Source: Jeotgalicoccus coquinae (lineage in GTDB: Bacteria > Bacillota > Bacilli > Staphylococcales > Salinicoccaceae). From it: a DNA stretch of 64,000 nucleotides. How positions within the stretch are numbered: position 1 is the first letter of the stretch; each line of letters begins with the position of its first letter. Below, piece after piece: positions 43,511 to 51,952 of the stretch. The position numbers and the translations under genes were made by a program. The notes under the pieces are model-generated. The model was given only the letters and a program-made list of their open reading frames with translations. It was not told the origin of the DNA and did not search any database. Location: NCBI RefSeq assembly GCF_014207425.1, contig NZ_JACHFF010000001.1:1234608-1298607 (forward strand), given 5' to 3'.

Positions 43511-44839
43511 TTATATATCAAAGAGATTATTAAATGCTTCGCTCATTACAGGGTGGTTATACATCTGATCCCGGAGTACTGTATAAGGAATATCGTTATC
43601 CATAGCGAGTTTTACAGTGTTAATCAGTTCTTCTGAGTTCACCCCGTATAAATGCACACCGAGGATTGCTTTCGTCTCAGTATCCACCACGGCTTTAAAT
43701 AAACCGCGCAGTTCATTATTAATATGAGATCTCGGGTGTCCCGACATCGGCATACTGTTCTCAGCCGCCTTGTATCCCTGTTCTTTTGCTTCTTCAGATG
43801 TCAGTCCTGCACGTGAGTATGGCGGATCTGTAAACATCGTATAATGTACATTTGTACGTGAATTATATGCATAAGAGCCGTGATCAAATAAGTGACTCTT
43901 CACAATGCGGTAATCATCAAGAGACGTATATGTGAACTGCATACCGCCTTTCACATCACCCATCGCATAAATATTTTCAGCGTCAGTCTGCAGATGATTA
44001 TTTACTTTAATCTCGCCTTTATTTGTCAGCACGGCTGTTGTGGTTTCAATGCCGAGACCTTCTGTATTGGCTTTTCGTCCGGTCGCAAACAGTACTGCAT
44101 TTGAAGTCACTTCTCGTTCGCCTGATAGTGTCACAGTAATTTTACTGCCGCCTTCATCAGTTACTTTTTCAGCACGTTCACCGAAAATAAAGTTTATGCC
44201 GCTTTCTTTCATATCCTTCGTAATTTCCGCTCTGATATTACTGTCTTCGCTTTGCAGTATTTCTTCATCAGGTACGATAACACTGACTTCCGAACCGAAA
44301 GCGTTGTACATCGTCGCGAATTCAAGTCCGATATATCCGCCGCCGACAATTGTCAGTCTTTCCGGCAGTATTTCTTCATCAATCAGCGTCGTACTCGTAT
44401 ATACTTTGTCTGAATTTATGTCGCCGTCTATTGGCGGGATAATACTTTCAGCACCCGTATTTACGAAAATTTTATCAGCACTGAGCACTTCTTTGCTTCC
44501 GTCAGCCAATTCTATTTCAATTTCCTTATCATTGATAAACTCAGCTTTTGCATCATAGACAGTCGCATGTTTTAAGTCTGCAACACTGTGGTAGTTTTTA
44601 TCACGCAGTCTCCCGATAACACCATTTTTACGTTCCACAGCAGCTCTGTACTCTCTGCCGTTTAATGCATCGTGCATTAGCAGTTTCGTCGGAATACATG
44701 CGATATTAATACATGTTCCGCCGTACATCGTTTTATCTTTTTCGATTAAAGCTGTCTTCCAGCCGCGGCTATCAAGATCTCCTGCCAGCGTCTTGCCAGC
44801 TTTTCCAAACCCGATAATTATTGCATCAAAATGAGTCAA
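43511..44839 (-). CDS. RclA/MerA-like pyridine nucleotide-disulfide oxidoreductase
   Basis: 442 residues. FAD-binding GFGKAGKTLA (10-19), redox pair in GGTCINIACIPTK (C-x4-C, about 41-53), NAD(P)-binding IVGGGYIGLEFA (about 163-174), second FAD motif YAMGDVKGG, and a C-terminal dimer domain with HP (YNHPVMSEAF). The set matches RclA, now known as a hypothiocyanous-acid reductase, and its staphylococcal counterpart MerA, rather than a true mercuric reductase (no N-terminal heavy-metal domain, no C-terminal cysteine pair). It would protect against neutrophil or peroxidase oxidants. Confidence 0.83.
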   Translation of the reverse strand: MTHFDAIIIGFGKAGKTLAGDLDSRGWKTALIEKDKTMYGGTCINIACIPTKLLMHDALNGREYRAAVERKNGVIGRLRDKNYHSVADLKHATVYDAKAEFINDKEIEIELADGSKEVLSADKIFVNTGAESIIPPIDGDINSDKVYTSTTLIDEEILPERLTIVGGGYIGLEFATMYNAFGSEVSVIVPDEEILQSEDSNIRAEITKDMKESGINFIFGERAEKVTDEGGSKITVTLSGEREVTSNAVLFATGRKANTEGLGIETTTAVLTNKGEIKVNNHLQTDAENIYAMGDVKGGMQFTYTSLDDYRIVKSHLFDHGSYAYNSRTNVHYTMFTDPPYSRAGLTSEEAKEQGYKAAENSMPMSGHPRSHINNELRGLFKAVVDTETKAILGVHLYGVNSEELINTVKLAMDNDIPYTVLRDQMYNHPVMSEAFNNLFDI

Positions 44840-44905
44840 TTACAGCCTCTCCTTAACGTTATCCAAACTTTTTCACTCATTTTGTATTTACCCTGAGAAG
44901 CTGAT

Positions 44906-45898
44906 TTAAAACAGTTCGCGGGCAAGCAGCTTATAGACATTCAGGCGTGCTTCCTGCGAATGCGGAATGCTGCAGATCATCGCTTCATCGAAGCCGTACT
45001 GATTTTGTTCCTTTAAGAGACGTTCAGCAATTTCTTTCGCCGAGCCGACTAAATGAAGTTTGCGGCCTTCCTCGATTTTCATGCGGTCCATTTCAGTTAT
45101 CGGGAAATCCTGTGCTTCTTCAGGTGTCAGAACCTGGCCGCTGTGTCCTTTCATAAACTGCAGACGCCAGATATCCTGGGGTCCTGCCTGGAATTCCGCT
45201 TCTTCAGCTGTTTCAGCTGCTGTTACCATATAAGACACATTAATTTCCGGTTTTTCCATAAATGGTGATGCTTCAAAATTATTTTTATATGCATCGAGAA
45301 TTTCTTTTGACAGCTGTCCGTTAAAAAATTGTGCAAACGAGTATCCTGCGCCTCTCCGTCCCGCTTCAACAGCACTGTTTCCGCTGGAACCGAGCAGCCA
45401 TGATTCGGGGCGTACAATATTAGATGGTGTCGCGATGGTTTTGTTATACAGTTTCGATGACGGCACTTCATCGTTAATCAGCTGGAGCGCAGTATCAAAC
45501 TTTTCATACATATTATGCATCATGGGCGTGCGGCCTTCAGATAATGCATAAACTGAATACTGATCTCCGCCGGGTGCTCTGCCCATGCCGAAATCAATAC
45601 GCCCGGGTGCAAATGCACTGAGCGTTTTAAATACTTCCGCAAGTTTTAACGGTGAGTAATGCATCATCATCACGCCGCCGGTACCGATACGGATATTTTC
45701 TGTTTTTGCCGCGAGATATGCTGCAGTTACTTCCGGTGCCGAACTCGCATAAGCAGATGTACCGTGGTGTTCTGCCATCCACATACGCTCGTATCCGAGC
45801 TGATCTCCGAGTACTGCAAGCTCTTCTGTTTTAATTAAAGCACCTGCCGCTGTATGCCCTTTTGTTATAGGCGCCTGATCCAATATGCTCAGTTTCAT
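44906..45898 (-). CDS. luciferase-like (LLM class) flavin-dependent oxidoreductase
   Basis: 330 residues, a TIM-barrel bacterial-luciferase relative. Group signatures: WMAEHHGT (about 40-47), IRIGTGGVMMMHYSPLKLAE (70-89), RIDFGMGRAPGG (99-110) and a C-terminal VGSAKEIAERLL. FMNH2-dependent monooxygenation or flavin reduction is expected; substrate unknown. It is followed closely by the RclA-like gene on the same strand, about 65 bases away. Confidence 0.85.
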   Translation of the reverse strand: MKLSILDQAPITKGHTAAGALIKTEELAVLGDQLGYERMWMAEHHGTSAYASSAPEVTAAYLAAKTENIRIGTGGVMMMHYSPLKLAEVFKTLSAFAPGRIDFGMGRAPGGDQYSVYALSEGRTPMMHNMYEKFDTALQLINDEVPSSKLYNKTIATPSNIVRPESWLLGSSGNSAVEAGRRGAGYSFAQFFNGQLSKEILDAYKNNFEASPFMEKPEINVSYMVTAAETAEEAEFQAGPQDIWRLQFMKGHSGQVLTPEEAQDFPITEMDRMKIEEGRKLHLVGSAKEIAERLLKEQNQYGFDEAMICSIPHSQEARLNVYKLLARELF

Positions 45899-45987
45899 AG
45901 TTAATTCATCCTTTAATTAGTTTTTATCGATAAATAATACCTTCTTCAAAGAATATCAATTAACCGGCCGGTTTAGAAACTTCGTGC

Positions 45988-46893
45988 TTAGTCCGCGCCC
46001 TGCCACTCACAAGTAAATGCCAGTCTTTCACCATCGTACTCAGCACGGATCCGGCCGTTCATTTTATCCATTAAACTTTTCGTTACGGCAAGACCGAGTC
46101 CTGAGCTCCGCCCGGTTCTTGATTTGTCTGCAATGTAGAAACGGTCAAAGAACAGTTCGGGATTGTGTGCTTCATCAATAATTTCTGTACTGTTTTCCAC
46201 ACGGAGCAGTACTTTGTCTTCATTTTTACGGACAGTGACCCCGATACCTCCTTTTGAATACTGGAGCGCATTGGACAGCAGATTTTCAAGCACCCGGGTC
46301 ACTGCTGCCCGGTCGTTCATTATAAATACAGGTGTACTGCTGATATTAATGTCAGGCTCAACTTCTTTCTCTTTAAAACCGTTATAAAACGATAAAACCA
46401 TTTCATTCGTCATCTCTGTCATATTAATCCGTTCATTGCGTAATGTATAATCATGAGATTCAATTTTACTCAGCTCAAAAAAATCATTCACCAGTTTCTC
46501 AAGATGCACCGAACGTTCGAGTGCAATATTTAAATATTCTTCCCGCTGACTTTTTGATAAATCTTTTGACTTCACCATTTGAAGATAGCCTTTAATTGAT
46601 GTTAAAGGTGTTCTTAAATCGTGGGAGATGCTCGCAATTCCCTCTTTTAATTCATTCTCGGAACTTATTTTTTCACGCTTCGCACTGACGTAATGATCAA
46701 TCAGTGTATTGATTTCAGAACCGAGTGTTTCAACATCTCTATCGACCAGACTGATATCCATTTTCTTACCCGTGGAAAAATTATTATATGAATTCAGCTG
46801 TGTGCTGATATTCTTTATTTCTTTTTTCACGACAAAAAGGCGGATGCCGAGAACAGCCGCTGTAATTATTAAAATTATTAGCATGAGGATCAT
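45988..46893 (-). CDS. sensor histidine kinase of the ABC-linked two-component system
   Basis: 301 residues with one N-terminal membrane helix (2-21), no extracytoplasmic sensor domain, then HisKA with SISHDLRTPLTSIKGYL (His near 89) and HATPase (NLLSNALQYS, GRSSGLGLAVTKSLMDKMNG). Such small kinases often take their signal from the neighbouring ABC transporter. It is the last gene of a four-gene set: regulator, ATPase, permease, kinase. Confidence 0.85.
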   Translation of the reverse strand: MILMLIILIITAAVLGIRLFVVKKEIKNISTQLNSYNNFSTGKKMDISLVDRDVETLGSEINTLIDHYVSAKREKISSENELKEGIASISHDLRTPLTSIKGYLQMVKSKDLSKSQREEYLNIALERSVHLEKLVNDFFELSKIESHDYTLRNERINMTEMTNEMVLSFYNGFKEKEVEPDINISSTPVFIMNDRAAVTRVLENLLSNALQYSKGGIGVTVRKNEDKVLLRVENSTEIIDEAHNPELFFDRFYIADKSRTGRSSGLGLAVTKSLMDKMNGRIRAEYDGERLAFTCEWQGAD

Positions 46894-46916
46894 TCCCGTG
46901 CACCTGCCCTTTAAAT

Positions 46917-47681
46917 TTATTTGATTTCTTTTTTATTAAAAATATACATACCGATAACAAGCATAACAGCTGTTGAAATGACTCCAATCACTACTGCTGC
47001 AATAATATCACCAGATGTCATTTCGGGGTTCATGACTATACTGAACTGACGGAATACCGAATAATCGTATATAGCTGTGATAATATCCGACATCGGCATT
47101 TTCTCTATTACAAACATAATGAGTGTGAAGACGATTGTAAAAATTATCGTTCTGCCGCTGTCTCCTGTAAGAATCGCAATTAGTGTAACAATTGCTGTAT
47201 ACCCTGCCAGCTGCAATGTAAATAACCCGAATGCCTTCAGTAAATACATCATGCTGTTCCCATCAAATATACCGGCGTTCATAAGCAGGTTCAATATCAG
47301 ACCTGTCCCGACCGGGATAATCACAGTGATAACTGTAGCAGCTGCAGTAAATACGAGATATTTCGCAAGGTAAATTAAACTTCTGTTTTTTCCGCTGATA
47401 ATCTGATTTTTAATCACGCCGCTGCTGTCGAATTCAGTGGAAATATAAAATGCTGCGAGCGTTCCTGTCATCAGGTTAAAAAATAAAGGCAGGATAAACA
47501 TCGATAATGCATTCATTTCAGGAATGCCCATAGTTTCAAACGGCGTATTAGTGAGCATCCACCATCCTGTTATGACAAGATAATGCATCAGACTGCTGAG
47601 CCCGAGTGATACTATTAAAATCAACCAGAATGATTTGTTGTGTCTCAGTTTAAATATTTCCGCCTGCAGAAGATTATTCAT
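46917..47681 (-). CDS. ABC-2 type permease (peptide-antibiotic/bacitracin type)
   Basis: 254 residues from the ATG at 47681, chosen because GGAGGTGAT lies directly before it inside the end of the ATPase gene; the longer frame is in that gene. Six membrane helices with an N-terminal EIFKLRHNKSFWLIL amphipathic start, as in BcrB/LanE-type permeases. The start overlaps the ATPase stop by eight bases (ATGAATAA), so the two subunits are coupled. Confidence 0.82.
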   Translation of the reverse strand: MNNLLQAEIFKLRHNKSFWLILIVSLGLSSLMHYLVITGWWMLTNTPFETMGIPEMNALSMFILPLFFNLMTGTLAAFYISTEFDSSGVIKNQIISGKNRSLIYLAKYLVFTAAATVITVIIPVGTGLILNLLMNAGIFDGNSMMYLLKAFGLFTLQLAGYTAIVTLIAILTGDSGRTIIFTIVFTLIMFVIEKMPMSDIITAIYDYSVFRQFSIVMNPEMTSGDIIAAVVIGVISTAVMLVIGMYIFNKKEIK

Positions 47682-48597
47682 GTGAATCACCTCCGACAAG
47701 TTTTGAGAAGTAGCTTTCGAGACTGTCCCCGTTCTGTGAAAGATGTTCAATAATTAATCCGCCTGATGTCAGCGCCGAAGACACCTTACGCACTTCATTC
47801 AGGTGATTATACAAGCTGATTGAACCGTCGGGACTGACTTCAAAGTCCGTCGTATTTAACTGTTCTTCAAGAATTGTGACACCTTTTTCTGTATCATTCA
47901 CTTTAATTTTCAAGTGCTGACGGCATTTATTATCCAGCTCGCGGAGTGTCAGTTCCTCAATCAGTCTGCCTTCATGAATAATTCCGTACGTTGTTGCGAG
48001 CTGATAAAGTTCGCTTAAAATATGACTGGAAATCAGCACAGTTAAACCTTTTTCACGGTTTAATTTCTGAATTAATCCCCTCAGTTCAACAATACCTATC
48101 GGATCCAGTCCGTTTGTCGGTTCATCCAGAATAAGAAATTCAGGATCACCGAGCAGTGCCGTTGCAAGGCCAAGGCGCTGCTTCATCCCCAGTGAGAAGT
48201 TCTTAACTTTTTTGTTACCTGTATTTTCCAGTTCCACGAGTTTCAATGTATCTGCGATACACTGTTTCCCTGGAATCCCCTTCTGGAGTCGGTGAACTTC
48301 CAGATTTTGTTCAGCTGTCATATTTAAAAACAGTGCCGGGTTCTCAATAATCGCACCGATTCTCTTCTGTGCAGCATTCAGACCTTTATCTGCATTCTCA
48401 CCGAAAATTTCAAGCGTGCCGCTGTCCGGAAAACCAAGTCCCGTTACCAGTCTCAGCATCGTTGATTTCCCTGCACCGTTCTGTCCTATAAACCCGTAAA
48501 TATCTCCTTTTTTAACAGTGAGATTTACTTTGTTGACTGCTGCATAATTTTTATATGTTTTTGTGATTTCTTCAGTTCTTAATATATATTCGTTCAT
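47674..48597 (-). CDS. BcrA-type ABC transporter ATPase
   Basis: 307 residues. Walker A GQNGAGKSTMLRL (about 38-50), signature VKNFSLGMKQRLGLATAL (about 133-150), Walker B EFLILDEPTNGLDPIG (about 155-170), switch His in SSHIL. The 80-residue C-terminal extension is typical of BcrA/LanF subunits that confer bacitracin or lantibiotic protection. The gene lies 80 bases downstream of the response regulator; its leader is short and AT-rich. Confidence 0.87.
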   Translation of the reverse strand: MNEYILRTEEITKTYKNYAAVNKVNLTVKKGDIYGFIGQNGAGKSTMLRLVTGLGFPDSGTLEIFGENADKGLNAAQKRIGAIIENPALFLNMTAEQNLEVHRLQKGIPGKQCIADTLKLVELENTGNKKVKNFSLGMKQRLGLATALLGDPEFLILDEPTNGLDPIGIVELRGLIQKLNREKGLTVLISSHILSELYQLATTYGIIHEGRLIEELTLRELDNKCRQHLKIKVNDTEKGVTILEEQLNTTDFEVSPDGSISLYNHLNEVRKVSSALTSGGLIIEHLSQNGDSLESYFSKLVGGDSHE

Positions 48598-48678
48598 AAT
48601 ATGATCTCCTTCTTAATCGATACATTGATTGTAAATTAGAAATCATAAGAAGGTCTTAAACCAATTCTTAAGAAAGTA

Positions 48679-49368
48679 TTAAGTTTTCATTTTATACCCC
48701 ATTCCCCATACCGTCTCTATATAATCCGCTTCACCCGCTGCTCCGGACAGTTTATTGCGGAGATTGCTCATATGAACATTCACAGTATTATCGTCTCCAT
48801 GAAACGTTTCATTCCATGCGCTTTCAAATATATTCGCTTTGGAGAAAACTTTTTCGGGACTCGACATCAAAGTATATAAAATCGTAAATTCACGTGCAGT
48901 CAGTAACAGCTCTGAATCATTCACCTTTACGGTTCTGGCATCTGCATCAAGAACGATATCTTTATGTACAAGCACATTTGGAATCACCTGATTGCTACGG
49001 TTAAATCTGCGCATAACAGAGCCGATTCGGGCAGATACTTCCTCCACATCGAACGGCTTCGTAATATAATCGTCTGCTCCAAGACGCAGTGCACTGACTT
49101 TTACCTCCTGTGCATCACGGGCAGAAATGACGATTACGGGTGATGTTCCTAAATCAGTTATATTTTTCAGGACTTGCTCCCCGGATAATCCCGGCAGCAT
49201 CATATCAAGCAGTATTAAGTCCCACTGCTGCTGTTTGATGTAAAGCATCGCTTCCGTGCCTGAATACGCAGATTGTGTTGTATATCCCTGTCCGCTCACA
49301 ATATCCGACAGCAGTTTATTAATTGCATCATCATCTTCCACAATTAATATATTTTTGTTCAGCACCAT
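48679..49368 (-). CDS. OmpR/PhoB-family response regulator
   Basis: 229 residues. Receiver with acidic D13/D14, phospho-acceptor in LILLDMMLPGLSGEQ (about D55), SARDAQEVKVSALRLGADDYITKPF including the conserved Lys; C-terminal winged helix with LTAREFTILYTLMSSPEKVFSKANIFESAW and VHMSNLRNKL. It heads the set with the ABC transporter and kinase and most likely controls them. Confidence 0.9.
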   Translation of the reverse strand: MVLNKNILIVEDDDAINKLLSDIVSGQGYTTQSAYSGTEAMLYIKQQQWDLILLDMMLPGLSGEQVLKNITDLGTSPVIVISARDAQEVKVSALRLGADDYITKPFDVEEVSARIGSVMRRFNRSNQVIPNVLVHKDIVLDADARTVKVNDSELLLTAREFTILYTLMSSPEKVFSKANIFESAWNETFHGDDNTVNVHMSNLRNKLSGAAGEADYIETVWGMGYKMKT

Positions 49369-49413
49369 ATTTCTACACCTCTCACTCTATTCCTAAATTT
49401 ATTATAAACGTAA

Positions 49414-49454
49414 AAATACTCCGTGTTATTCATTTAAGAATATCACGGAGTATT
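49414..49454 (-). terminator. terminator of the yceI gene
   Basis: AATACTCCGTG/CACGGAGTATT, perfect 11-bp stem, then TTTTTACG on the minus strand. Confidence 0.85.
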
Positions 49455-49496
49455 GACCCATTTATATCTATATCACTTTCAGCTGTTTAATCTGAT

Positions 49497-50030
49497 TTAT
49501 TCTGCTTCTGCAGGATTAAATTGTAATTCAAGGTTAACTTTAACGTCCTTGGATACCATTACTCCGCCAGTCTCAAGAGCCTGGTTCCAAGTTAAACCAA
49601 ATTCTTCACGGTTAATTGAGAAGTTAGATTCGAAACCGTAAACGTCAACACCCCATGGGTTTAATGCTTTACCGTTGAATTCTAAAGGAATAGTAATTTC
49701 TTTAGTTACATCTTTAATAGTTAAGTTACCGGTAACATCATATTTAGAACCTGAACCTTCGATTTTAGTTGATTCAAATGTGATATCAGAATAGTTTTCT
49801 GAATCGAAGAAGTCAGCAGATGTTAAGTGAGCATCACGGTCCGCTACCTTAGTATTGATTGTTGCTGTGCTTGCTTTCCCTGTAACTTTTGCTGTTGAAA
49901 GTTCTTCAATATTGTCAACATCGAGATTAATTGACCAGTCACCGAACGTACCCTTAACTTTAGTGACCATCATATGTTTTACCGTAAATTCTAATTCCGA
50001 GTGTGCTGTGTCTAATGCAAATTTAGCCAT
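49497..50030 (-). CDS. YceI-family lipocalin-like protein
   Basis: 177 residues from the ATG at 50030 (TTGGAGGATGAATTA upstream). The YceI pattern is complete: FALDTAHSELEFTVKHMMVTKVKGTFGDW at the N-terminus, RDAHLTSADFFDSENYSDITFEST in the middle and WGVDVYGFESNFSINREEFGLTWN near the end. The beta-barrel binds polyisoprenoid chains in studied members. There is no signal peptide, so this one is cytoplasmic. Abundant, often stress-induced, in staphylococci. Confidence 0.9.
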   Translation of the reverse strand: MAKFALDTAHSELEFTVKHMMVTKVKGTFGDWSINLDVDNIEELSTAKVTGKASTATINTKVADRDAHLTSADFFDSENYSDITFESTKIEGSGSKYDVTGNLTIKDVTKEITIPLEFNGKALNPWGVDVYGFESNFSINREEFGLTWNQALETGGVMVSKDVKVNLELQFNPAEAE

Positions 50031-50286
50031 AATTAATTCATCCTCCAAGATTTTGTTTGCAGTTTAATATTTCGCTTTCGAACTATCACATTCATTATAT
50101 TAATACACTTGGTTACAAAAAGCAAGTAACAAACTTAAAATAAATTAAATTTAATACAATCTTCTATTTTAAGAGTCCTCAATTGATTACCTGTTTTCAG
50201 AAAATTAAACCTTTTCAACATATATTATTAATTTGTTGACCTTTATTTATTAAGCGTGTATTCTTAATCTCATTAATTAAATAATT

Positions 50287-50436
50287 TCTTATCCAGAGAG
50301 GTGAAGGGACTGGCCCGCTGAAGCCTCAGCAACAGACCGTAAGGTACTGTGCTAATTCCAGGAGCAGCATCTGCTCGAAGATAAGCCGAGGATTTCCCCA
50401 TCTCTTATCTTTGCAGATAAAGGATGGGGATTTTTC
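50287..50436 (+). promoter_or_regulatory. SAM-I (S-box) riboswitch with terminator
   Basis: P1 strands CTTATC (50288) and GATAAG (near 50380) enclose the S-box core: AGAGGTGAAGGGACTGGCCC, then GAAGCCTCAGCAAC, a variable P3 arm and GGTACTGTGCTAATTCC, the kink-turn and SAM-pocket segments of the family. Downstream TCCCCATC...GATGGGGA with T5 is the terminator, and its 5' side can be sequestered by an alternative antiterminator. High SAM would switch off the transporter gene. Confidence 0.93.
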
Positions 50437-50451
50437 AATAGGAGGAGTTAT

Positions 50452-51756
50452 ATGTCTAAACATAAAGGCAGTTTTGTATCGCTGCTGCCATTAATTATAT
50501 TCGTAGCATTATTTATCGGCACAGGACTGATCGCCGGAGATTTCAATGCGATGCCGATTACTGTAGCCGCAGTTATCGCTTCAGTCTTAGCATTCTTTTT
50601 ATATTTTAAAGAACCTTTTAAAGATAAACTGTCCGCGTACTTAAAAGGTGCAGCACAGGAAAATATTATACTAATTATAGTTATCTTCCTGCTGTCCGGT
50701 GCGTTTTCCGGAGTTGCCGGAGCAATGGGTGCTGTTGATTCAACAGTTAATATGGGATTAACATTTCTTCCGGGCAGTCTTTTACTCAGCGGGATTTTTA
50801 TCATCTGCTGCTTTGTTTCGCTGTCGATGGGAACGAGCATGGGCACAGTTGTTGCGATTGCGCCGATTGCGATTGGTATTGCTGACCAGACAGAAATCGG
50901 AGTCGCGCTTGCTTTAGCTACGGTTATCGGCGGCGCGATGTTCGGTGATAACTTATCTTTCATTTCAGATACAACAATCGTTGCTACACGCACCCAGGGC
51001 GTAAAAATGATTGATAAGTTTAAAGTGAATTTTTGGATTGTACTGCCCGGAGCACTGCTTACAGTAGTCATTCTGTATCTGCTCACTGCGGATGTTTCGC
51101 TTAGTGAAACAGGAAATTATGACTTTAGATTTATAGAAGTACTGCCTTATTTAGCCGTATTGATAGTCGCACTCCTTGGAGTCGACGTCATCATCGTGCT
51201 GCTGAGCGGTGCAGTATTTGCAGGCATACTTGGACTGTTTACTGGTGCATTTGATATATTCACACTGATTACAGCGGCCGGTGAAGGCATCGCAGGAATG
51301 CAGGAAATAGCAATTATTACTATTTTAATCGCTGGTATGATCGGCCTGGTGAGTCATTACGGCGGTATTACCTACCTGCTCGATACAATTATGAGCAGAA
51401 TTAAATCTAAAAAAGGCGCAGAACTTGGTATCGCAAGTCTGGTCAGTGTTACCGACATATCAACAGCAAACAATACGATTTCAATTATTATGACCGGGCC
51501 GCTGGCGAAAAATATTGCCGATGAATACGATGTGGACCCGAGAAAATCAGCGAGCATCCTAGATACTTTCGCAGCAGGATTCCAAGGATTAATACCATAC
51601 GGCGGACAAATGCTTGCCGCTTCAGGACTCGCCGCCGGTATCTCACCTGTTGAGATTATGCCCTACTCGATTTATCCAATAATATTAATAATCAGCGGGA
51701 TAGTTGCTATATTAATCGGTTTCCCGAGAAAGTATTCAAAAGAAAATGTTAAATAG
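50452..51756 (+). CDS. metT: NhaC-superfamily transporter, likely methionine importer (MetT-type)
   Basis: 434 residues with about eleven membrane helices; SLSMGTSMGTVVAIAPIAIGIA and GGAMFGDNLSFISDTTIVATRTQG are NhaC-family signatures. Annotated elsewhere as Na+/H+ antiporter, but family members preceded by S-box riboswitches have been proposed to import methionine, and this gene sits directly behind one. The substrate therefore rests on regulation, not on sequence. ATAGGAGGAGTT precedes the ATG; a terminator follows. Confidence 0.78.
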   Translation: MSKHKGSFVSLLPLIIFVALFIGTGLIAGDFNAMPITVAAVIASVLAFFLYFKEPFKDKLSAYLKGAAQENIILIIVIFLLSGAFSGVAGAMGAVDSTVNMGLTFLPGSLLLSGIFIICCFVSLSMGTSMGTVVAIAPIAIGIADQTEIGVALALATVIGGAMFGDNLSFISDTTIVATRTQGVKMIDKFKVNFWIVLPGALLTVVILYLLTADVSLSETGNYDFRFIEVLPYLAVLIVALLGVDVIIVLLSGAVFAGILGLFTGAFDIFTLITAAGEGIAGMQEIAIITILIAGMIGLVSHYGGITYLLDTIMSRIKSKKGAELGIASLVSVTDISTANNTISIIMTGPLAKNIADEYDVDPRKSASILDTFAAGFQGLIPYGGQMLAASGLAAGISPVEIMPYSIYPIILIISGIVAILIGFPRKYSKENVK

Positions 51757-51767
51757 ATTTATATTGG

Positions 51768-51799
51768 TCGGATGCAGCGGTGCTGTGTCCGTTTTTTTA
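51768..51799 (+). terminator. terminator of the MetT-type gene
   Basis: GGATGCAGC-GGT-GCTGTGTCC followed by GT7. Confidence 0.85.
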
Positions 51800-51822
51800 T
51801 ATATTATGCGGGATATTTTTGA

Positions 51823-51896
51823 TTGAGTACGACGGTGAATCCGTGTCGTATCCCAGGCGCTCTTCAAAGACGACGGCAATCCTGCGTCATACTCCA
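51823..51896. repeat. two diverged units of the 41-bp repeat family
   Basis: GACGGTGAATCC at 51831 and GACGGCAATCC at 51872 are 41 bases apart. The first unit, GAGTACGACGGTGAATCCG then TGTCGTATCCC, matches the reverse complement of the array unit at 17859 (ATACGACGGCGAAGCGG then TGTCGTCC) at most positions. It lies between convergent terminators. Confidence 0.65.
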
Positions 51897-51911
51897 AGTA
51901 TATATATCAAC

Positions 51912-51946
51912 TAAAAAAACGGAACATGCTCACGCATATCCCGTCT
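51912..51946 (-). terminator. terminator of the XRE-TPR regulator gene
   Basis: On the minus strand ACGGGATATGCGTGAGCATGTTCCGT followed by T7; imperfect stem. Confidence 0.7.
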
Positions 51947-51952
51947 CAATAA

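Noticed and set aside
43511..44839. Mercuric reductase
   Set aside because: The redox pair is present, but there is no heavy-metal domain, no C-terminal vicinal cysteines and no mer genes; the RclA/HOSCN-reductase group fits better.
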